Shown: piece by piece, positions 43,665 through 53,829 of the stretch
Layout: each line of letters begins with the position of its first letter
How positions within the stretch are numbered: position 1 is the stretch's first letter
DNA from: Tistrella bauzanensis
Lineage (GTDB): Bacteria > Pseudomonadota > Alphaproteobacteria > Tistrellales > Tistrellaceae
DNA length: 64,000 nucleotides
Direction: 5' to 3'
Assembly (NCBI RefSeq): GCF_014636235.1
Contig: NZ_BMDZ01000007.1
Span: 55,181 to 119,180 of the forward strand
The notes under the pieces: model-generated
The model's database searches: none
What the model saw: the letters and a program-made list of their open reading frames with translations, nothing else
Told to the model about the DNA's origin: nothing
Translations under genes and position numbers: made by a program

Positions 43665-45086
43665 TCAGCGTCCGTCGATCTGCACCACCCGCAGATTGTT
43701 GGTGGTGCCGGCCTGGGCGAAGGGAATGCCCGCCACCACCAGAATCTCGGCGGGTGGTGCCGCGAAATCCTCGGCGACGGCGATGGCGGTGGCGCGGCTG
43801 ACCATGTCCTCGTAAGTGTGGATGTCTTCGGACCGGATGGCGTGCACGCCCCAGACCAGACACAGCCGGCGCGACACCGCTTGGTCGGGCGTGATCGCCA
43901 GGATCTGCATGGCCGGACGCTTGCGGGCGATGCGGGCGGCGGTGGTGCCGCTAGAGGTGAAGGCCACGATCACCGGCGCCCCGATCGCCGCCGCCAGATC
44001 GGCGGCGGCGGAGGCGATCGCATGGGGCGCGGTCCGTTCCTCGCCCGGACCGGACGCGTCGATGATCGCGCGGTAATATTTGTGCTGCTCGGTGCGGCGG
44101 ATGATCCGGTCCATCATCTCGACCGCCTCCACCGGATAGTCTCCGGCCGCGGATTCAGCCGACAGCATCACCGCATCGGCGCCGTCATAAATCGCGGTGG
44201 CGACATCCGATGCCTCGGCGCGGGTTGGCGTGGGGGCATGGACCATGGAATCGAGCATCTGGGTGGCCACGATCACCGGCTTTGCCGCCATCCGGCAGGC
44301 GCGCACGATTTCCTTCTGCCGGCCGGGCACCTCTTCATGGGGAATTTCGACCCCCAGATCGCCCCGCGCCACCATCACCGCATCGGCCAGCCGGACGATG
44401 TCGTCCAGATGATCCAGGGCCGAGGGTTTCTCGACCTTGGCGACCAGCCCGGCCTGACCCTTGATCAATCCATGCGCCTCGATCAGATCGCCCGGCTTCT
44501 GCACGAAGGACAGCGCCACCCAGTCGACGCCAAGCGCCAGCCCGAAGGCCAGATCGGCCCGGTCCTTGGGCGTCAGCGGCGACAGGTCGAGCACGGTGCC
44601 GGGCAGATTGACCCCCTTGCGGTTGGAGATCACCCCGCCGGTGATCACCTCGGCGGCGATCCGCTGATCGTCGACCCCGGTCACGCGCAGATCGACCCGG
44701 CCATCATCGATCAGCAGATGATGGCCGGGCATCACGGCCGCGAAGATTTCGGGATGGGGCAGCGGAATTGCCCCGGCATCGCCGTCGGTCCCCTCGGGCA
44801 CGAAGCTGACCGCCTGCCCGGCGGTGACCGTGATCCGTCCGTCGCGGATGGTGCCGACACGGATCTTGGGGCCCTGAAGATCCTGAAGAATGCCGATCGG
44901 CCGGCCGGCTTCCGCCTCCAGCGTCCGGATCGACGCATGAACCCGGGCATGGTCGTCATGGCTGCCATGGCTGAAATTCAGCCGGAAGGTATCGACGCCC
45001 GCCAGGAACAGGACCTTCAGCATGGCCGGATCGGCACTGGCCGGGCCGATGGTGGCGACGATCTTGGCACGGCGATATCGGCGCAT
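43665..45086 (-). CDS. pyk: Pyruvate kinase
   Basis: Final glycolytic enzyme, 473 residues. The start is MRRYRRAKIVATIGPASADP. Conserved stretches: FRLNFSHGSHDDHARVHASI, DLQGPKIRVGTIRDGRITV, VDWVALSFVQKPGDLIEAHG, VMVARGDLGVEIPHEEVPGR, ATQMLDSMVHAPTPTRAEAS, and DVATAIYDGADAVMLSAESA. The catalytic Lys is in VAKVEKPSALDHLDDIVRL. The length matches type I/II bacterial pyruvate kinases. Confidence 0.97.
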   Translation of the reverse strand: MRRYRRAKIVATIGPASADPAMLKVLFLAGVDTFRLNFSHGSHDDHARVHASIRTLEAEAGRPIGILQDLQGPKIRVGTIRDGRITVTAGQAVSFVPEGTDGDAGAIPLPHPEIFAAVMPGHHLLIDDGRVDLRVTGVDDQRIAAEVITGGVISNRKGVNLPGTVLDLSPLTPKDRADLAFGLALGVDWVALSFVQKPGDLIEAHGLIKGQAGLVAKVEKPSALDHLDDIVRLADAVMVARGDLGVEIPHEEVPGRQKEIVRACRMAAKPVIVATQMLDSMVHAPTPTRAEASDVATAIYDGADAVMLSAESAAGDYPVEAVEMMDRIIRRTEQHKYYRAIIDASGPGEERTAPHAIASAAADLAAAIGAPVIVAFTSSGTTAARIARKRPAMQILAITPDQAVSRRLCLVWGVHAIRSEDIHTYEDMVSRATAIAVAEDFAAPPAEILVVAGIPFAQAGTTNNLRVVQIDGR

Positions 45087-45137
45087 CGCATCATCCGGCC
45101 GGGGGGCCGGCTCCCTGCATGACGGTTGAGCAGTCGT

Positions 45138-46169
45138 TCAGTCTACGCCTGCCGGCTCATATCCTCCATCGCGACCCGCCTTTTCCGTGCCGCCGGCCGA
45201 CGATATCTGCCGCCGCCAGGCATCGGGCATCTGCGGTTTCACAAACAGGGCCCGGATTTCAGGGTGGCTACGGTACAGATGCCGTTCAAGCCGCTCGATA
45301 CAGGCCTCGATATCGGGCGTCGAGACGTGATCCTCGAACTCAGCGCTCAATGCCACCATCACCTGATCGGGCGCCAGATGGACGGTGATCACGCCATTGG
45401 CGCGGCGGATCGCCGGATCGCCATTGGCCACCGCCAGCACCGCGGCCTGAAGCGCCGGGGACGCACGCTCGCCGATCAGCAGGCCCATGCTTTCGCGCGC
45501 CAGCAGGGTCGCCGTCACCGCCAGGACCAGAGCAATACCGATCGAGGCGACACCGTCCAGCGCCGGCATGTCCAGCAGGTCGGCGGCAAGAATGCCGATG
45601 AAGGCGATGCCGATGCCGAGCAGGGCGGCGCTGTCTTCCAGCAGAACCGTGAAACTGGTCGGGTCCTTGCTGGCGCGCACCGCCTCAAGATAGCCGAGCC
45701 CGCCCTTGCGGCGCCGGAACTCGACCAGCGCCACCCACCAGGAATAGCCCTCGAACACCGCCGAGGCCGCCAGCACGATATAGCTGACCGTGAGGTTGGT
45801 GGCGGGTTCGGGGTTCAGGACATGGCTGACGCCCTCATAGAACGACACCCCGGCCCCCAGCGCGAAGACCAGAACCGCGACCACGAAGCTCCAGAAATAA
45901 AGCTCGCGGCCATGGCCCATGGGATGTACGGCGTCCGGCGGCAGGGTCGAGCGCCGGATGCCATGCAGCAGCAGGATTTCATTGCTGGTGTCGACCAGCG
46001 AATGCACACCTTCGCTGAGCATCGCCGAACTGCCGGTGTACCAGGCGGCGGCAAACTTGGTGATCGCGATCAGCAGGTTGCCGGCAAGGGCCGTATAGAT
46101 CGTGCGCTTCGATCCGGCCTTTGCCGACCCCGCCCCCGGCGTCGCGGATTGCCCTGAACCGGCAGCCAT
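45138..46169 (-). CDS. Cation diffusion facilitator (CDF) transporter
   Basis: A 343-residue divalent-metal/proton antiporter of the inner membrane. About six transmembrane helices are seen between residues 25 and 230, starting with IYTALAGNLLIAITKFAAAW. The metal-site motif is SAMLSEGVHSLVDTSNEIL near 50-68 (SEGxHSxxDT, of the YdfM/CzcD group), with HPMGHGRELYFWSFVVAVL. The cytosolic tail shows the VMVALSAEFEDHVST segment. It precedes the PQQ dehydrogenase on the map but in reverse orientation of transport logic; no link is established. Confidence 0.92.
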   Translation of the reverse strand: MAAGSGQSATPGAGSAKAGSKRTIYTALAGNLLIAITKFAAAWYTGSSAMLSEGVHSLVDTSNEILLLHGIRRSTLPPDAVHPMGHGRELYFWSFVVAVLVFALGAGVSFYEGVSHVLNPEPATNLTVSYIVLAASAVFEGYSWWVALVEFRRRKGGLGYLEAVRASKDPTSFTVLLEDSAALLGIGIAFIGILAADLLDMPALDGVASIGIALVLAVTATLLARESMGLLIGERASPALQAAVLAVANGDPAIRRANGVITVHLAPDQVMVALSAEFEDHVSTPDIEACIERLERHLYRSHPEIRALFVKPQMPDAWRRQISSAGGTEKAGRDGGYEPAGVD

Positions 46170-46184
46170 GGCGTCAACACCCCC

Positions 46185-48695
46185 TCATTGCGCGGGCAGC
46201 GCATAGGCGATCAGCTCATCGCCGATCGGGGTTTCCATGAAGTGATGGCCACCGGCCATAATCACCAGATATTGCCGGCCACCCGCCTCATAGGTCATCG
46301 GTGTCGCCTGACCGCCGGCCGGCAGCGTGTCCTGCCAGACGGTTTCGCCGGTCTCCATGTCGATGGCCCGGATCAGGTTGTCGGTGGCGGCGGCGATGAA
46401 GATCAGCCCGCCGGCGGTGACCACCGATCCGCCATTATTGGGCGTGCCGATGGTGACCGGCAGCATCGACGGAATGCCGAACGGCCCATTGGTGCGCGCC
46501 TCGCCCAAGGGCCGGTCCCACAGGGTCTGCCCGGTGTCCATGTCGATGGCGCGGATCCCGCCATAGGGCGGCTCCTTGCACAGCAGCAGGGTGACCGGCA
46601 GGCGCCAGCCGGCATTGACGTTGATGGCATAGGGCGTGCCGGCCTGCGGATCGCCGGCGCCTTCCTGGCCGCCGATCTCGCCGCGGCTTTCCGATCGCGG
46701 CGCCCAGCCCAGTTCGTCGGCCCGTTCACGCGGGACCAGGATGTTGTGGTTGGGCATATCGTTATAGTTGGCGATGATCACACGCCGCAGCGGGTCGACC
46801 GCGACCCCGCCCCAGTCCGAGCCGCCGTTATAGCCCGGATATTCGATCCAGTGCTGATCCGTGGTCGGCGGGGTATAGAAGCCCTTATAGCTGGCCTGAC
46901 GGAACTGGATGCGGCAGATCATCTGGTCGATCGGCGACATGCCCCACATCCGCGCCTCGGTCAGATCGGATTTGCGCAGGGTGTGGAACAGCGATGCCGG
47001 CTGGGTCGGCGACCGTTCGTCGGGCTCCACACCGCCCTGCGGGACGGGGCGTTCCTCGACCCCGGTCAGCGGTTCGCCGGTGCGGCGGTTCAGAATATAG
47101 ATGTCGCCCTGCTTGCTGGGCAGGATCAGGGCCGGCACCGGGCCGTCGGCGGTGGGATAATCGACCAGCGTCGCCTGCGACCCCAGATCGTAATCCCACA
47201 CATCCTTGTGCACGGTCTGGAACGACCAGGCCGGGCGGCCAGTGTTGACGTCGATTGCCACCAGCGATGTCGAATACTGGTTCTCGGCCTCGCTGCGATC
47301 GCTGCTCCAGTAATCGACCGCCGAATTGCCCATCGGCAGATAGACCAGCCCCAGTTCCTCGTCGCCCGATGCCGTGGTCCACATATTGGGGGTGCCGCGG
47401 GTATATGCCTCACCCTCGGGCAGCGGCAGGGTCAGATCGGGACGGGTCATGTCCCAGGCCCAGCGCTGCTCGCCGGTGATGGCGTCATAACCCTGGATGA
47501 CGCCCGATGGCGCGCTCCGCTTCTGGCCGTCCAGAACCTGATGGCCGGTGACGATCACGCCCTGGACGATGACCGGCGGCGAAGTGATCGACACCATGCC
47601 GGGCACCACATCGCCCATGCCTTCCTTGATGTCGACTTGTCCGTTCGTGCCGAAGCCGGCGCAGGGCGTGCCGGTCTCGGAATCGACCGCGATGATCCGG
47701 CCATCCAGCGTGCCCTCGATGATGCGGGTCGCGCACCCGGTGGCGGCTTCGGTGGCGGCTTCGGTGGCGCCGCCGGGTGCCGCCTCGCCGGGCGCCGCGG
47801 GCGGAGCCGGCGCGTCGGCACCCTCGAAATAGCTCACGCCACGGCAGGCGGCGGTATAGGGAATGTACTTGTCCTCGACCCCCGGATCATGGCGCCAGCG
47901 TTCCTCGCCGGTCGCCGCATCCAGCGCGATCAGGATGTTCTTGGCCGAGCACAGATACAACGTGTCGCCAATCTTCAGCGGCGTGGTCTCGGCACCATAG
48001 CTGTCTTTCGCCTCTTCGCTCGGCAGGTCGCCGGTATGGTACAGCCACGCCCGCTGCAACTGCCCGACATTCCGGGGCGTGATCTGCGACAGTGGCGAAT
48101 ACCGCCTGGAGCTGTAGGTGCCGCCATAGGCCGGCCAGTCGGCCCCCGTCTCGCGGATCGACGGGTCGGGCATGGAGCCGGCGTCGGCGCGCGGCACCGC
48201 CGCCATCTGTCGATCGGGCGCCGCCTGGATCGAGATCACGGTCACGACCACCGCCAGCACGGCCAGACCGACCACCCCACCCAGCGCGCCGCCCCAGCCG
48301 ATCCGCCCCGGACGCAGCAGCGGCAGCACGGCCGCCACCAGCATCATCAGCACCAGCGGCCCGACCAGCCGTGGCACCAGCGCCCAGCCATTGGCGATGC
48401 CGACCTCCCAGAACGCCCAGATCACGGTGGCCGCGAACACCACCGCATAGACCAGGGCGCCGGACATACGCCCCCGCGCCAGCAGCACGCCGGCCACGAT
48501 CAACCCCAGCCCCGCCAGGACGTAATAGGCCGATCCGCCCAGGCTGAGCAGCCACGTGCCGCCGCCCGCAAGCACCAGACCAATGAGAAAGATGACCAGG
48601 GCCAGAGCCCTGACCACCCAGACACCGGCCCCGGAAGGTCGGCCACCGTCTTCGCGCCGTTCCGGGTTCGCGGACATGTCGCGTCTGTCGGCCAT
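46185..48695 (-). CDS. Membrane-bound PQQ-dependent dehydrogenase, glucose/quinate/shikimate type
   Basis: An 836-residue quinoprotein. The N terminus carries about five membrane helices (ALALVIFLIGLVLAGGGTWL through residue 160). The remaining 650 residues form the PQQ beta-propeller: DWPAYGGTYSSRRYSPLSQI, the PQQ-site sequence NILIALDAATGEERWRHDPG and CRGVSYFEG, then YTRGTPNMWTTASGDEELGL and WDYDLGSQATL. It oxidises a sugar or polyol (or quinate) in the periplasm and passes electrons to ubiquinone. The start at 48695 has GGAGAGG upstream. A paralogue lies at 59121-61601. Confidence 0.93.
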   Translation of the reverse strand: MADRRDMSANPERREDGGRPSGAGVWVVRALALVIFLIGLVLAGGGTWLLSLGGSAYYVLAGLGLIVAGVLLARGRMSGALVYAVVFAATVIWAFWEVGIANGWALVPRLVGPLVLMMLVAAVLPLLRPGRIGWGGALGGVVGLAVLAVVVTVISIQAAPDRQMAAVPRADAGSMPDPSIRETGADWPAYGGTYSSRRYSPLSQITPRNVGQLQRAWLYHTGDLPSEEAKDSYGAETTPLKIGDTLYLCSAKNILIALDAATGEERWRHDPGVEDKYIPYTAACRGVSYFEGADAPAPPAAPGEAAPGGATEAATEAATGCATRIIEGTLDGRIIAVDSETGTPCAGFGTNGQVDIKEGMGDVVPGMVSITSPPVIVQGVIVTGHQVLDGQKRSAPSGVIQGYDAITGEQRWAWDMTRPDLTLPLPEGEAYTRGTPNMWTTASGDEELGLVYLPMGNSAVDYWSSDRSEAENQYSTSLVAIDVNTGRPAWSFQTVHKDVWDYDLGSQATLVDYPTADGPVPALILPSKQGDIYILNRRTGEPLTGVEERPVPQGGVEPDERSPTQPASLFHTLRKSDLTEARMWGMSPIDQMICRIQFRQASYKGFYTPPTTDQHWIEYPGYNGGSDWGGVAVDPLRRVIIANYNDMPNHNILVPRERADELGWAPRSESRGEIGGQEGAGDPQAGTPYAINVNAGWRLPVTLLLCKEPPYGGIRAIDMDTGQTLWDRPLGEARTNGPFGIPSMLPVTIGTPNNGGSVVTAGGLIFIAAATDNLIRAIDMETGETVWQDTLPAGGQATPMTYEAGGRQYLVIMAGGHHFMETPIGDELIAYALPAQ

Positions 48696-48868
48696 GGCAT
48701 CCTCTCCTCGGCAATTGGGCAAGCTGTCGGTCGCCCGCCGGGGCGGGCTGTGCCCCATGCGTGCGCCATGGCGGCCGCTGTGCCGCGGCCGCCATGGGTG
48801 ACATGTCCCCAACGCCCGGATGCGCCGGCCGTTCCCGTGGAATTCGCAAAGGATTAGATGCCGTGCGA

Positions 48869-50542
48869 TCAGTCGGTGACGGCGCCCTCGCTCGCCGAGC
48901 GTGCCAGACGGGCGAATTTCGCCAGCACGCCGCGGGTATAGCGTGGGGGCGGCTGGCGCCAGGCCTGACGGCGGCTCTCGATTTCCTCGGCGTCCACCTC
49001 CAGCTCCAACAACTGACGGTGGGCATCGATGGTGATGGTATCGCCTTCGCGCACCAGGGCGATGGTGCCGCCGTCAAAGGCTTCGGGCGTCACATGCCCG
49101 ACCACCATGCCCCAGGTGCCGCCCGAGAACCGGCCATCGGTGATCAGCCCGACGCTCTCGCCCAGCCCGCGGCCGATGATTGCCGATGTCGGCGCCAGCA
49201 TCTCGGGCATGCCCGGGCCGCCCCTGGGGCCCAGATAGCGCAACACCAGCACGTCGCCCGGCCGGATGCGGTCGGACAGGATCGCCTCCATGGCCGATGC
49301 CTCGTCGTCGAATACCCGCGCCGGGCCTGAGATCACCGGATTCTTCAGGCCGCTGATCTTGGCGACGGCACCACCGGTCGCGAGGTTGCCCTTCAGGATC
49401 GCCAGATGACCCTCGCCATACAGCGCCTGATCGATCGGGCGGATGACGGTCTGGCCCGCCGGCGGCGCGTCGGGCACGCCTGCAAGCTCCTCCCCCAGTG
49501 TGCGGCCGGTGATGGTCAGGCAGTCGCCATGGATCAGCCCGGCATTCAGCAGGATCTTCAGCACCTGCGGCACGCCGCCCACCTGATGCAGATCCACCGC
49601 CATATACTGGCCCGACGGCCTGAGGTCGCAGATCACCGGCACCTTGCGGCGCACCCGCTCGAAATCATCCAGGGTCCATTCCACCTCGGCCGCATGGGCG
49701 ATCGCCAGATAGTGCAGCACGCCGTTGGTGGATCCGCCGGTGGCCATGATCAGGGCCACCGCATTCTCAATCGACTGCCGGGTGATGATGTCGCGCGGCC
49801 GGATGCCGGCCTTCACCGCCTCCACAAGCACCCGCGCCGAGGCGGCGGCGTTGTCGGCGGTTTCAGGGTCGGGATTGGCCATGGTCGACGACGACATCAG
49901 CGACATGCCCAGCGCCTCGAACGACGAACTCATCGTATTGGCGGTGTACATGCCTCCGCAGGAGCCGGTGGACGGGCAGGCATTGCGCTCGATGCCCTCG
50001 AAATCCTCATCGTCCATGCGGCCGGCCATGCGCGCGCCGACCGCCTCGAACGCCGAGACGATCGACAGATCCTTTCCCTTCCAACGCCCGGGCTTGATGG
50101 TGCCGCCATAGACATAGATGCCGGGCACATTGGCGCGGGCCAGCGCGATCATGCCGCCGGGCATGTTCTTGTCGCAGCCGCCGACGACCAGAATGCCGTC
50201 CATCCACTGGCCCTGAACGCAGGTTTCGATGCAGTCGGCAATCACCTCACGCGAGATCAGCGAATACTTCATGCCCTCGGTGCCCATGGCCATGCCGTCG
50301 GAAATCGTCGGCGTGCCGAAGACCTGCGGATTGCCACCCGCCGCCCTCACCGCCGCGATCGCGGCATCGGCCAGCGGTTGCAGCCCGGCATTGCAGGGGG
50401 TGATGGTGGAATGACCGTTGGCGATGCCGATCATCGGCTTGTCGAAGTCTTCGGTCTGATAGCCCAGCGCATAATACATCGCCCGGTTCGGCGACCGCGC
50501 GATGCCGCCGGTGATGTGCTTTGACCGTTCATTATATGGCAT
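48869..50542 (-). CDS. ilvD: Dihydroxy-acid dehydratase
   Basis: An iron-sulfur dehydratase making 2-oxo acids for valine, leucine and isoleucine; 557 residues. The start at 50542 gives [20 protein letters not shown]. Cluster Cys and family motifs: [39 protein letters not shown], and [20 protein letters not shown]. The C-terminal part has [20 protein letters not shown]. It is a single gene, divergent to none and about 120 bp past the alcohol dehydrogenase. Confidence 0.96.
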   Translation of the reverse strand: MPYNERSKHITGGIARSPNRAMYYALGYQTEDFDKPMIGIANGHSTITPCNAGLQPLADAAIAAVRAAGGNPQVFGTPTISDGMAMGTEGMKYSLISREVIADCIETCVQGQWMDGILVVGGCDKNMPGGMIALARANVPGIYVYGGTIKPGRWKGKDLSIVSAFEAVGARMAGRMDDEDFEGIERNACPSTGSCGGMYTANTMSSSFEALGMSLMSSSTMANPDPETADNAAASARVLVEAVKAGIRPRDIITRQSIENAVALIMATGGSTNGVLHYLAIAHAAEVEWTLDDFERVRRKVPVICDLRPSGQYMAVDLHQVGGVPQVLKILLNAGLIHGDCLTITGRTLGEELAGVPDAPPAGQTVIRPIDQALYGEGHLAILKGNLATGGAVAKISGLKNPVISGPARVFDDEASAMEAILSDRIRPGDVLVLRYLGPRGGPGMPEMLAPTSAIIGRGLGESVGLITDGRFSGGTWGMVVGHVTPEAFDGGTIALVREGDTITIDAHRQLLELEVDAEEIESRRQAWRQPPPRYTRGVLAKFARLARSASEGAVTD

Positions 50543-50666
50543 ATCGATCCTCCCCACTGCCGCGGACCCTTGGCGGGTCTTGGGCTTGTGGGGACAGTGT
50601 TTCCTGTTTTCCGGCCGGTGAGAAGGCCTCGCCGCCGGATCGGCCGGAAGAGCGGGCCAGGGCGGG

Positions 50667-51650
50667 TCAGGGCACCAGCACCGCCGCGCCCTGGAACCGC
50701 CCATGGCGCAGATCGTCGAGCGCGCGGTTGGCGTCGGCCAGCGGATACACCGTCACCGCCACGCGCAGGCCCACCTTCGGTGCCACCGCCATGAATGCGG
50801 TCGCGTCGGCCCGGGTCAGATTGGCGACCGACACCAGCCGGCGTTCGCCCCATAGCAGCCGATAGGGAAAGGCCGGAATGTCGCTCATATGGATGCCGCC
50901 GCAGATCACGATGCCGCCCTTCACCACCGCCGCCAACGCCGCCGGCACCAGCGCGCCCACCGGCGCGAAGATGATGGCCGCATCCAGCAACGCGGGCGGC
51001 GCCATGTCGGAACCTCCGGCCCAGACCGCGCCCAGCGACCGGGCATGATCCTGTGCCGCGTGATCGCCGGGGCTGGTGAAGGCATAGACCTCGCGCCCCT
51101 GCCAGCGGCAGACCTGGGCGATGATATGGGCGGCGGCGCCGAAGCCGTAGAGACCGATACGCCGCGCATCACCCGCCATCGACAGCGCCCGCCAGCCGAT
51201 CAGCCCAGCGCACATCAAGGGGGCGGTCGTCATCGGGTCGCGGGGTCCGTCGAGCGGCACGGTGAAGGCGGCATCGGCCACGACATGGGTCGCGAAGCCG
51301 CCATCGCGGGTATAGCCGGTGAAGACCGGATGGTCGCACAGATTCTCGGCCCCGGTCTCGCAGAACCGGCAGCATCCGCAGGTATGGCCAAGCCAGGGCA
51401 CCCCCACCCGCCGTCCCAGCCGTGACGGGTCGACATCCGCGCCCACGGCGGTGACCATGCCGACGATTTCATGGCCCGGCACCACCGGCCGCAGCAGATC
51501 GGGCAGGTCGCCATCCACCACATGCAGATCGGTGCGGCAGACTGCGCAGGCCTCCACCCGCACCACCACCTCGGCCGCACCCGGCTGCGGATCGGGCCGG
51601 TCTTCCAGGACAAGAGCCTGGCCTGGGCCATGCAGAACCATCGCTTTCAT
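50667..51650 (-). CDS. Zinc-dependent alcohol dehydrogenase
   Basis: A 327-residue zinc MDR enzyme. The catalytic-zinc region shows [20 protein letters not shown] and [15 protein letters not shown]. Structural-zinc cysteines are in [19 protein letters not shown]. The NAD-binding part has [20 protein letters not shown] near 165, slightly divergent (GFGAAA instead of GxGGxG). GGGAGATCCG precedes the ATG at 51650. It resembles the AdhP-like group that often converts alcohols in fermentative or detoxifying roles; the substrate is open. Confidence 0.9.
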   Translation of the reverse strand: MKAMVLHGPGQALVLEDRPDPQPGAAEVVVRVEACAVCRTDLHVVDGDLPDLLRPVVPGHEIVGMVTAVGADVDPSRLGRRVGVPWLGHTCGCCRFCETGAENLCDHPVFTGYTRDGGFATHVVADAAFTVPLDGPRDPMTTAPLMCAGLIGWRALSMAGDARRIGLYGFGAAAHIIAQVCRWQGREVYAFTSPGDHAAQDHARSLGAVWAGGSDMAPPALLDAAIIFAPVGALVPAALAAVVKGGIVICGGIHMSDIPAFPYRLLWGERRLVSVANLTRADATAFMAVAPKVGLRVAVTVYPLADANRALDDLRHGRFQGAAVLVP

Positions 51651-51824
51651 CGGATCTCCCTCGCCTGATGCGGCAGCGATGGTCGCACGGCCTGGTGCCG
51701 CGCAGCTTGACACCGATCAAGTCGCCCGCGAATTACGCCGCCGTCATCGCTGCCGGTCATGGCCCGGGCGTGGTCGATATGATAAAATCGTTCGATATCT
51801 GTTCCTGGAGAGGCGTAAAAAATC

Positions 51825-53129
51825 GTGGCGAAACGGGCCGGACGTGCCGATCTGCCCTTGCATAATGGCCGGGTGCCGGGCTGGCTGGCCCAGCGCATGG
51901 CGCGCCTCGGCGCCGTGGTCGCCGAGGCGATCATTCATCACTATGGCCGCGACGAATTCCTGCGCCGCATGGCCCATCCCTTCTGGTTCCAGTCTTTCGG
52001 CGCGGTAATGGGAATGGACTGGCATTCCTCGGGCATCACCACCTCGGTGATGGGCGCGCTGAAACGCGGGCTGGGCGACCAGGGGGCGGCGCTGGGCATT
52101 CATGTCTGCGGTGGGCGCGGCAGCCATTCGCGACGCACGCCTCAGGAATTGCTGGCGGTTGGCGACAGGACGGGCCTGGACGGTGCGGCGCTGGCACGGG
52201 CCAGCCGGCTGGTCGCCAAGGTCGACAGCGCCGCCGTGCAGGACGGCTTCGACCTCTATCTTCATGGCTTCATCGTCAGCGATGACGGGTGCTGGGTGGT
52301 GGTGCAGCAGGGGATGAATGGCGACAGCCGCATGGCCCGCCGCTATCACTGGCTGTCGGAAGATCTGACCAGCTTCGTCGAGGCCCCCCATGCGGCGATC
52401 GACGGCCAGACCCAGGGCCGGATCATCAACCTGACCGACCATCGCGCCGCCGCCTCGCGGCATGGCCAACTGGATCTGCTTCACGATCTGGGGCCCGACG
52501 GCATCCTGCGCGAGATGGCGGCGATCGACCGTGCGGCCGTGCCGGCCGTGGCGACGGCTGCCCCACCCTGCCCCGACCAGCCGATGCTGCCGCATCTGGT
52601 GATGCCGGCGCGTCACGACGTCCGCCCGGAAGACGTGGTCAGCCGGCGCCTGCATGGCGCGCTTGCCGCCGCCGCCAGCAATGGTCCGGCGGATTTCGCC
52701 GAACTGCTGCTGGTGCCGGGCGTGGGTGCCCGCACGGTGCGGTCACTGGCGCTGGTGGCCGAGGTGGTTCATGGTGCCCCTTGCCGTTTCACCGATCCGG
52801 CCCGGTTCTCATTGGCCCATGGCGGCAAGGATGGCGCACCTTTTCCGGTGCCGCTCACCGTTTACGATCAGACGATCACGGTGCTGAAGGCGGCGGTTTC
52901 AACCGCGCGGCTCGGCAATGACGAGCGGCTCGATGCCATCCGGCGCCTCGACGAACAGGCGCGGCGGCTGGAACGGCATGCAACCGGACCCTCGGTCGAC
53001 GCCTTCATAGCCGAAGAGCGCCGCCGCTCCGCCAGCTATGGCGGGCGCACCGTCTTCGGCCGGTCCGCCGTAACCGACGCCCAGGCAGAGCATGACCCGA
53101 CACCGCAGCAGGAGCCCATCCATGGCTGA
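51825..53129 (+). CDS. DUF763 domain protein
   Basis: A 434-residue protein of the DUF763 family. Family marks: a GTG start at 51825 (KRAGRADLPLHNGRVPGWLA), GITTSVMGALKRGLGDQGAA and HVCGGRGSHSRRTPQELLAV, then WVVVQQGMNGDSRMARRYHW. Near 300 a helix-hairpin-helix-like LLVPGVGARTVRSLALVAEV appears, suggesting DNA contact. The C-terminal 80 residues are charged and Arg-rich. The biochemical role of DUF763 is not established. The stop overlaps the following GST start by 8 bp. Confidence 0.88.
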   Translation: MAKRAGRADLPLHNGRVPGWLAQRMARLGAVVAEAIIHHYGRDEFLRRMAHPFWFQSFGAVMGMDWHSSGITTSVMGALKRGLGDQGAALGIHVCGGRGSHSRRTPQELLAVGDRTGLDGAALARASRLVAKVDSAAVQDGFDLYLHGFIVSDDGCWVVVQQGMNGDSRMARRYHWLSEDLTSFVEAPHAAIDGQTQGRIINLTDHRAAASRHGQLDLLHDLGPDGILREMAAIDRAAVPAVATAAPPCPDQPMLPHLVMPARHDVRPEDVVSRRLHGALAAAASNGPADFAELLLVPGVGARTVRSLALVAEVVHGAPCRFTDPARFSLAHGGKDGAPFPVPLTVYDQTITVLKAAVSTARLGNDERLDAIRRLDEQARRLERHATGPSVDAFIAEERRRSASYGGRTVFGRSAVTDAQAEHDPTPQQEPIHG

Positions 53130-53829
53130 TCTTTCATCCTTCCCGATCACCACCCGCTGGCCCGCACAACACCCGGACCGCATTCAGCTCTATTCGTTGC
53201 CCACGCCAAACGGCGTGAAGGTCTCGATCATGCTGGAAGAAACCGGCCTCGCCTATGAACCGCATCTGATCGATATCGGCCAGAACGAGACCTGGACGCC
53301 ACCCTTTCTGTCGTTGAACCCCAATGGCAAGATTCCGGCGATCATCGATCCGGACGGCCCCGGCGGCGCGCCGCTTGGTCTATTTGAATCTGGCGCAATC
53401 CTGCTTTATCTGGCGGAAAAGACCGGCCGGTTCCTGCCGGCCGACCCGGCGGCACGCTGGCAGTGCGTGCAATGGGTGATGTTCCAGATGGCGGCGATCG
53501 GCCCGATCTTCGGCCAGCTTGGCTATTTCCACAAATTCGCCGGCCGCGAGATCGAAGACAAGCGGCCGCTTGTCCGATATCGCGACGAAAGCAAGCGTTT
53601 GCTGGCGGTTCTTGAAGCGCGGCTTGATGGCCGCGACTGGATCATGGGCGATGACTATACGATCGCCGATATCGCCACCCTGGGCTGGGTGCGCAATCTG
53701 ATCGGCTTCTATAGCGCCGGTGATCTGGTCGATTATGCCAGCCTCACCCATGTGCCGGCGTGGCTGGCGCGCGGACTGGCGCGGCCGGCGGTGCAGCGGG
53801 GGATGGAGATCCCGAAACGGCCCGATTGA
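53122..53829 (+). CDS. Glutathione S-transferase (YfcG/Ure2-like)
   Basis: A 235-residue GST of the nu/Ure2p-like class. The glutathione site is IQLYSLPTPNGVKVSIMLEE, with Thr/Asn of TPNG, then FLSLNPNGKIPAIIDPDGPG and LFESGAILLYLAEKTGRFLP. The C-terminal helical domain has DGRDWIMGDDYTIADIATLG. The start is at 53122 with AGGAG upstream and overlaps the DUF763 gene by 8 bp. The last 86 bp overlap, on the other strand, the gene of a thioredoxin-reductase-like protein. Confidence 0.93.
   Translation: MADLSSFPITTRWPAQHPDRIQLYSLPTPNGVKVSIMLEETGLAYEPHLIDIGQNETWTPPFLSLNPNGKIPAIIDPDGPGGAPLGLFESGAILLYLAEKTGRFLPADPAARWQCVQWVMFQMAAIGPIFGQLGYFHKFAGREIEDKRPLVRYRDESKRLLAVLEARLDGRDWIMGDDYTIADIATLGWVRNLIGFYSAGDLVDYASLTHVPAWLARGLARPAVQRGMEIPKRPD

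Noticed and set aside
46188-48857. An 889-codon open frame on the plus strand, antisense to the PQQ dehydrogenase gene
   Set aside because: GC-rich coding DNA often leaves the opposite strand open. The translation is Arg/His/Gly/Gln-rich with no family motif, while the minus strand encodes a clear quinoprotein.
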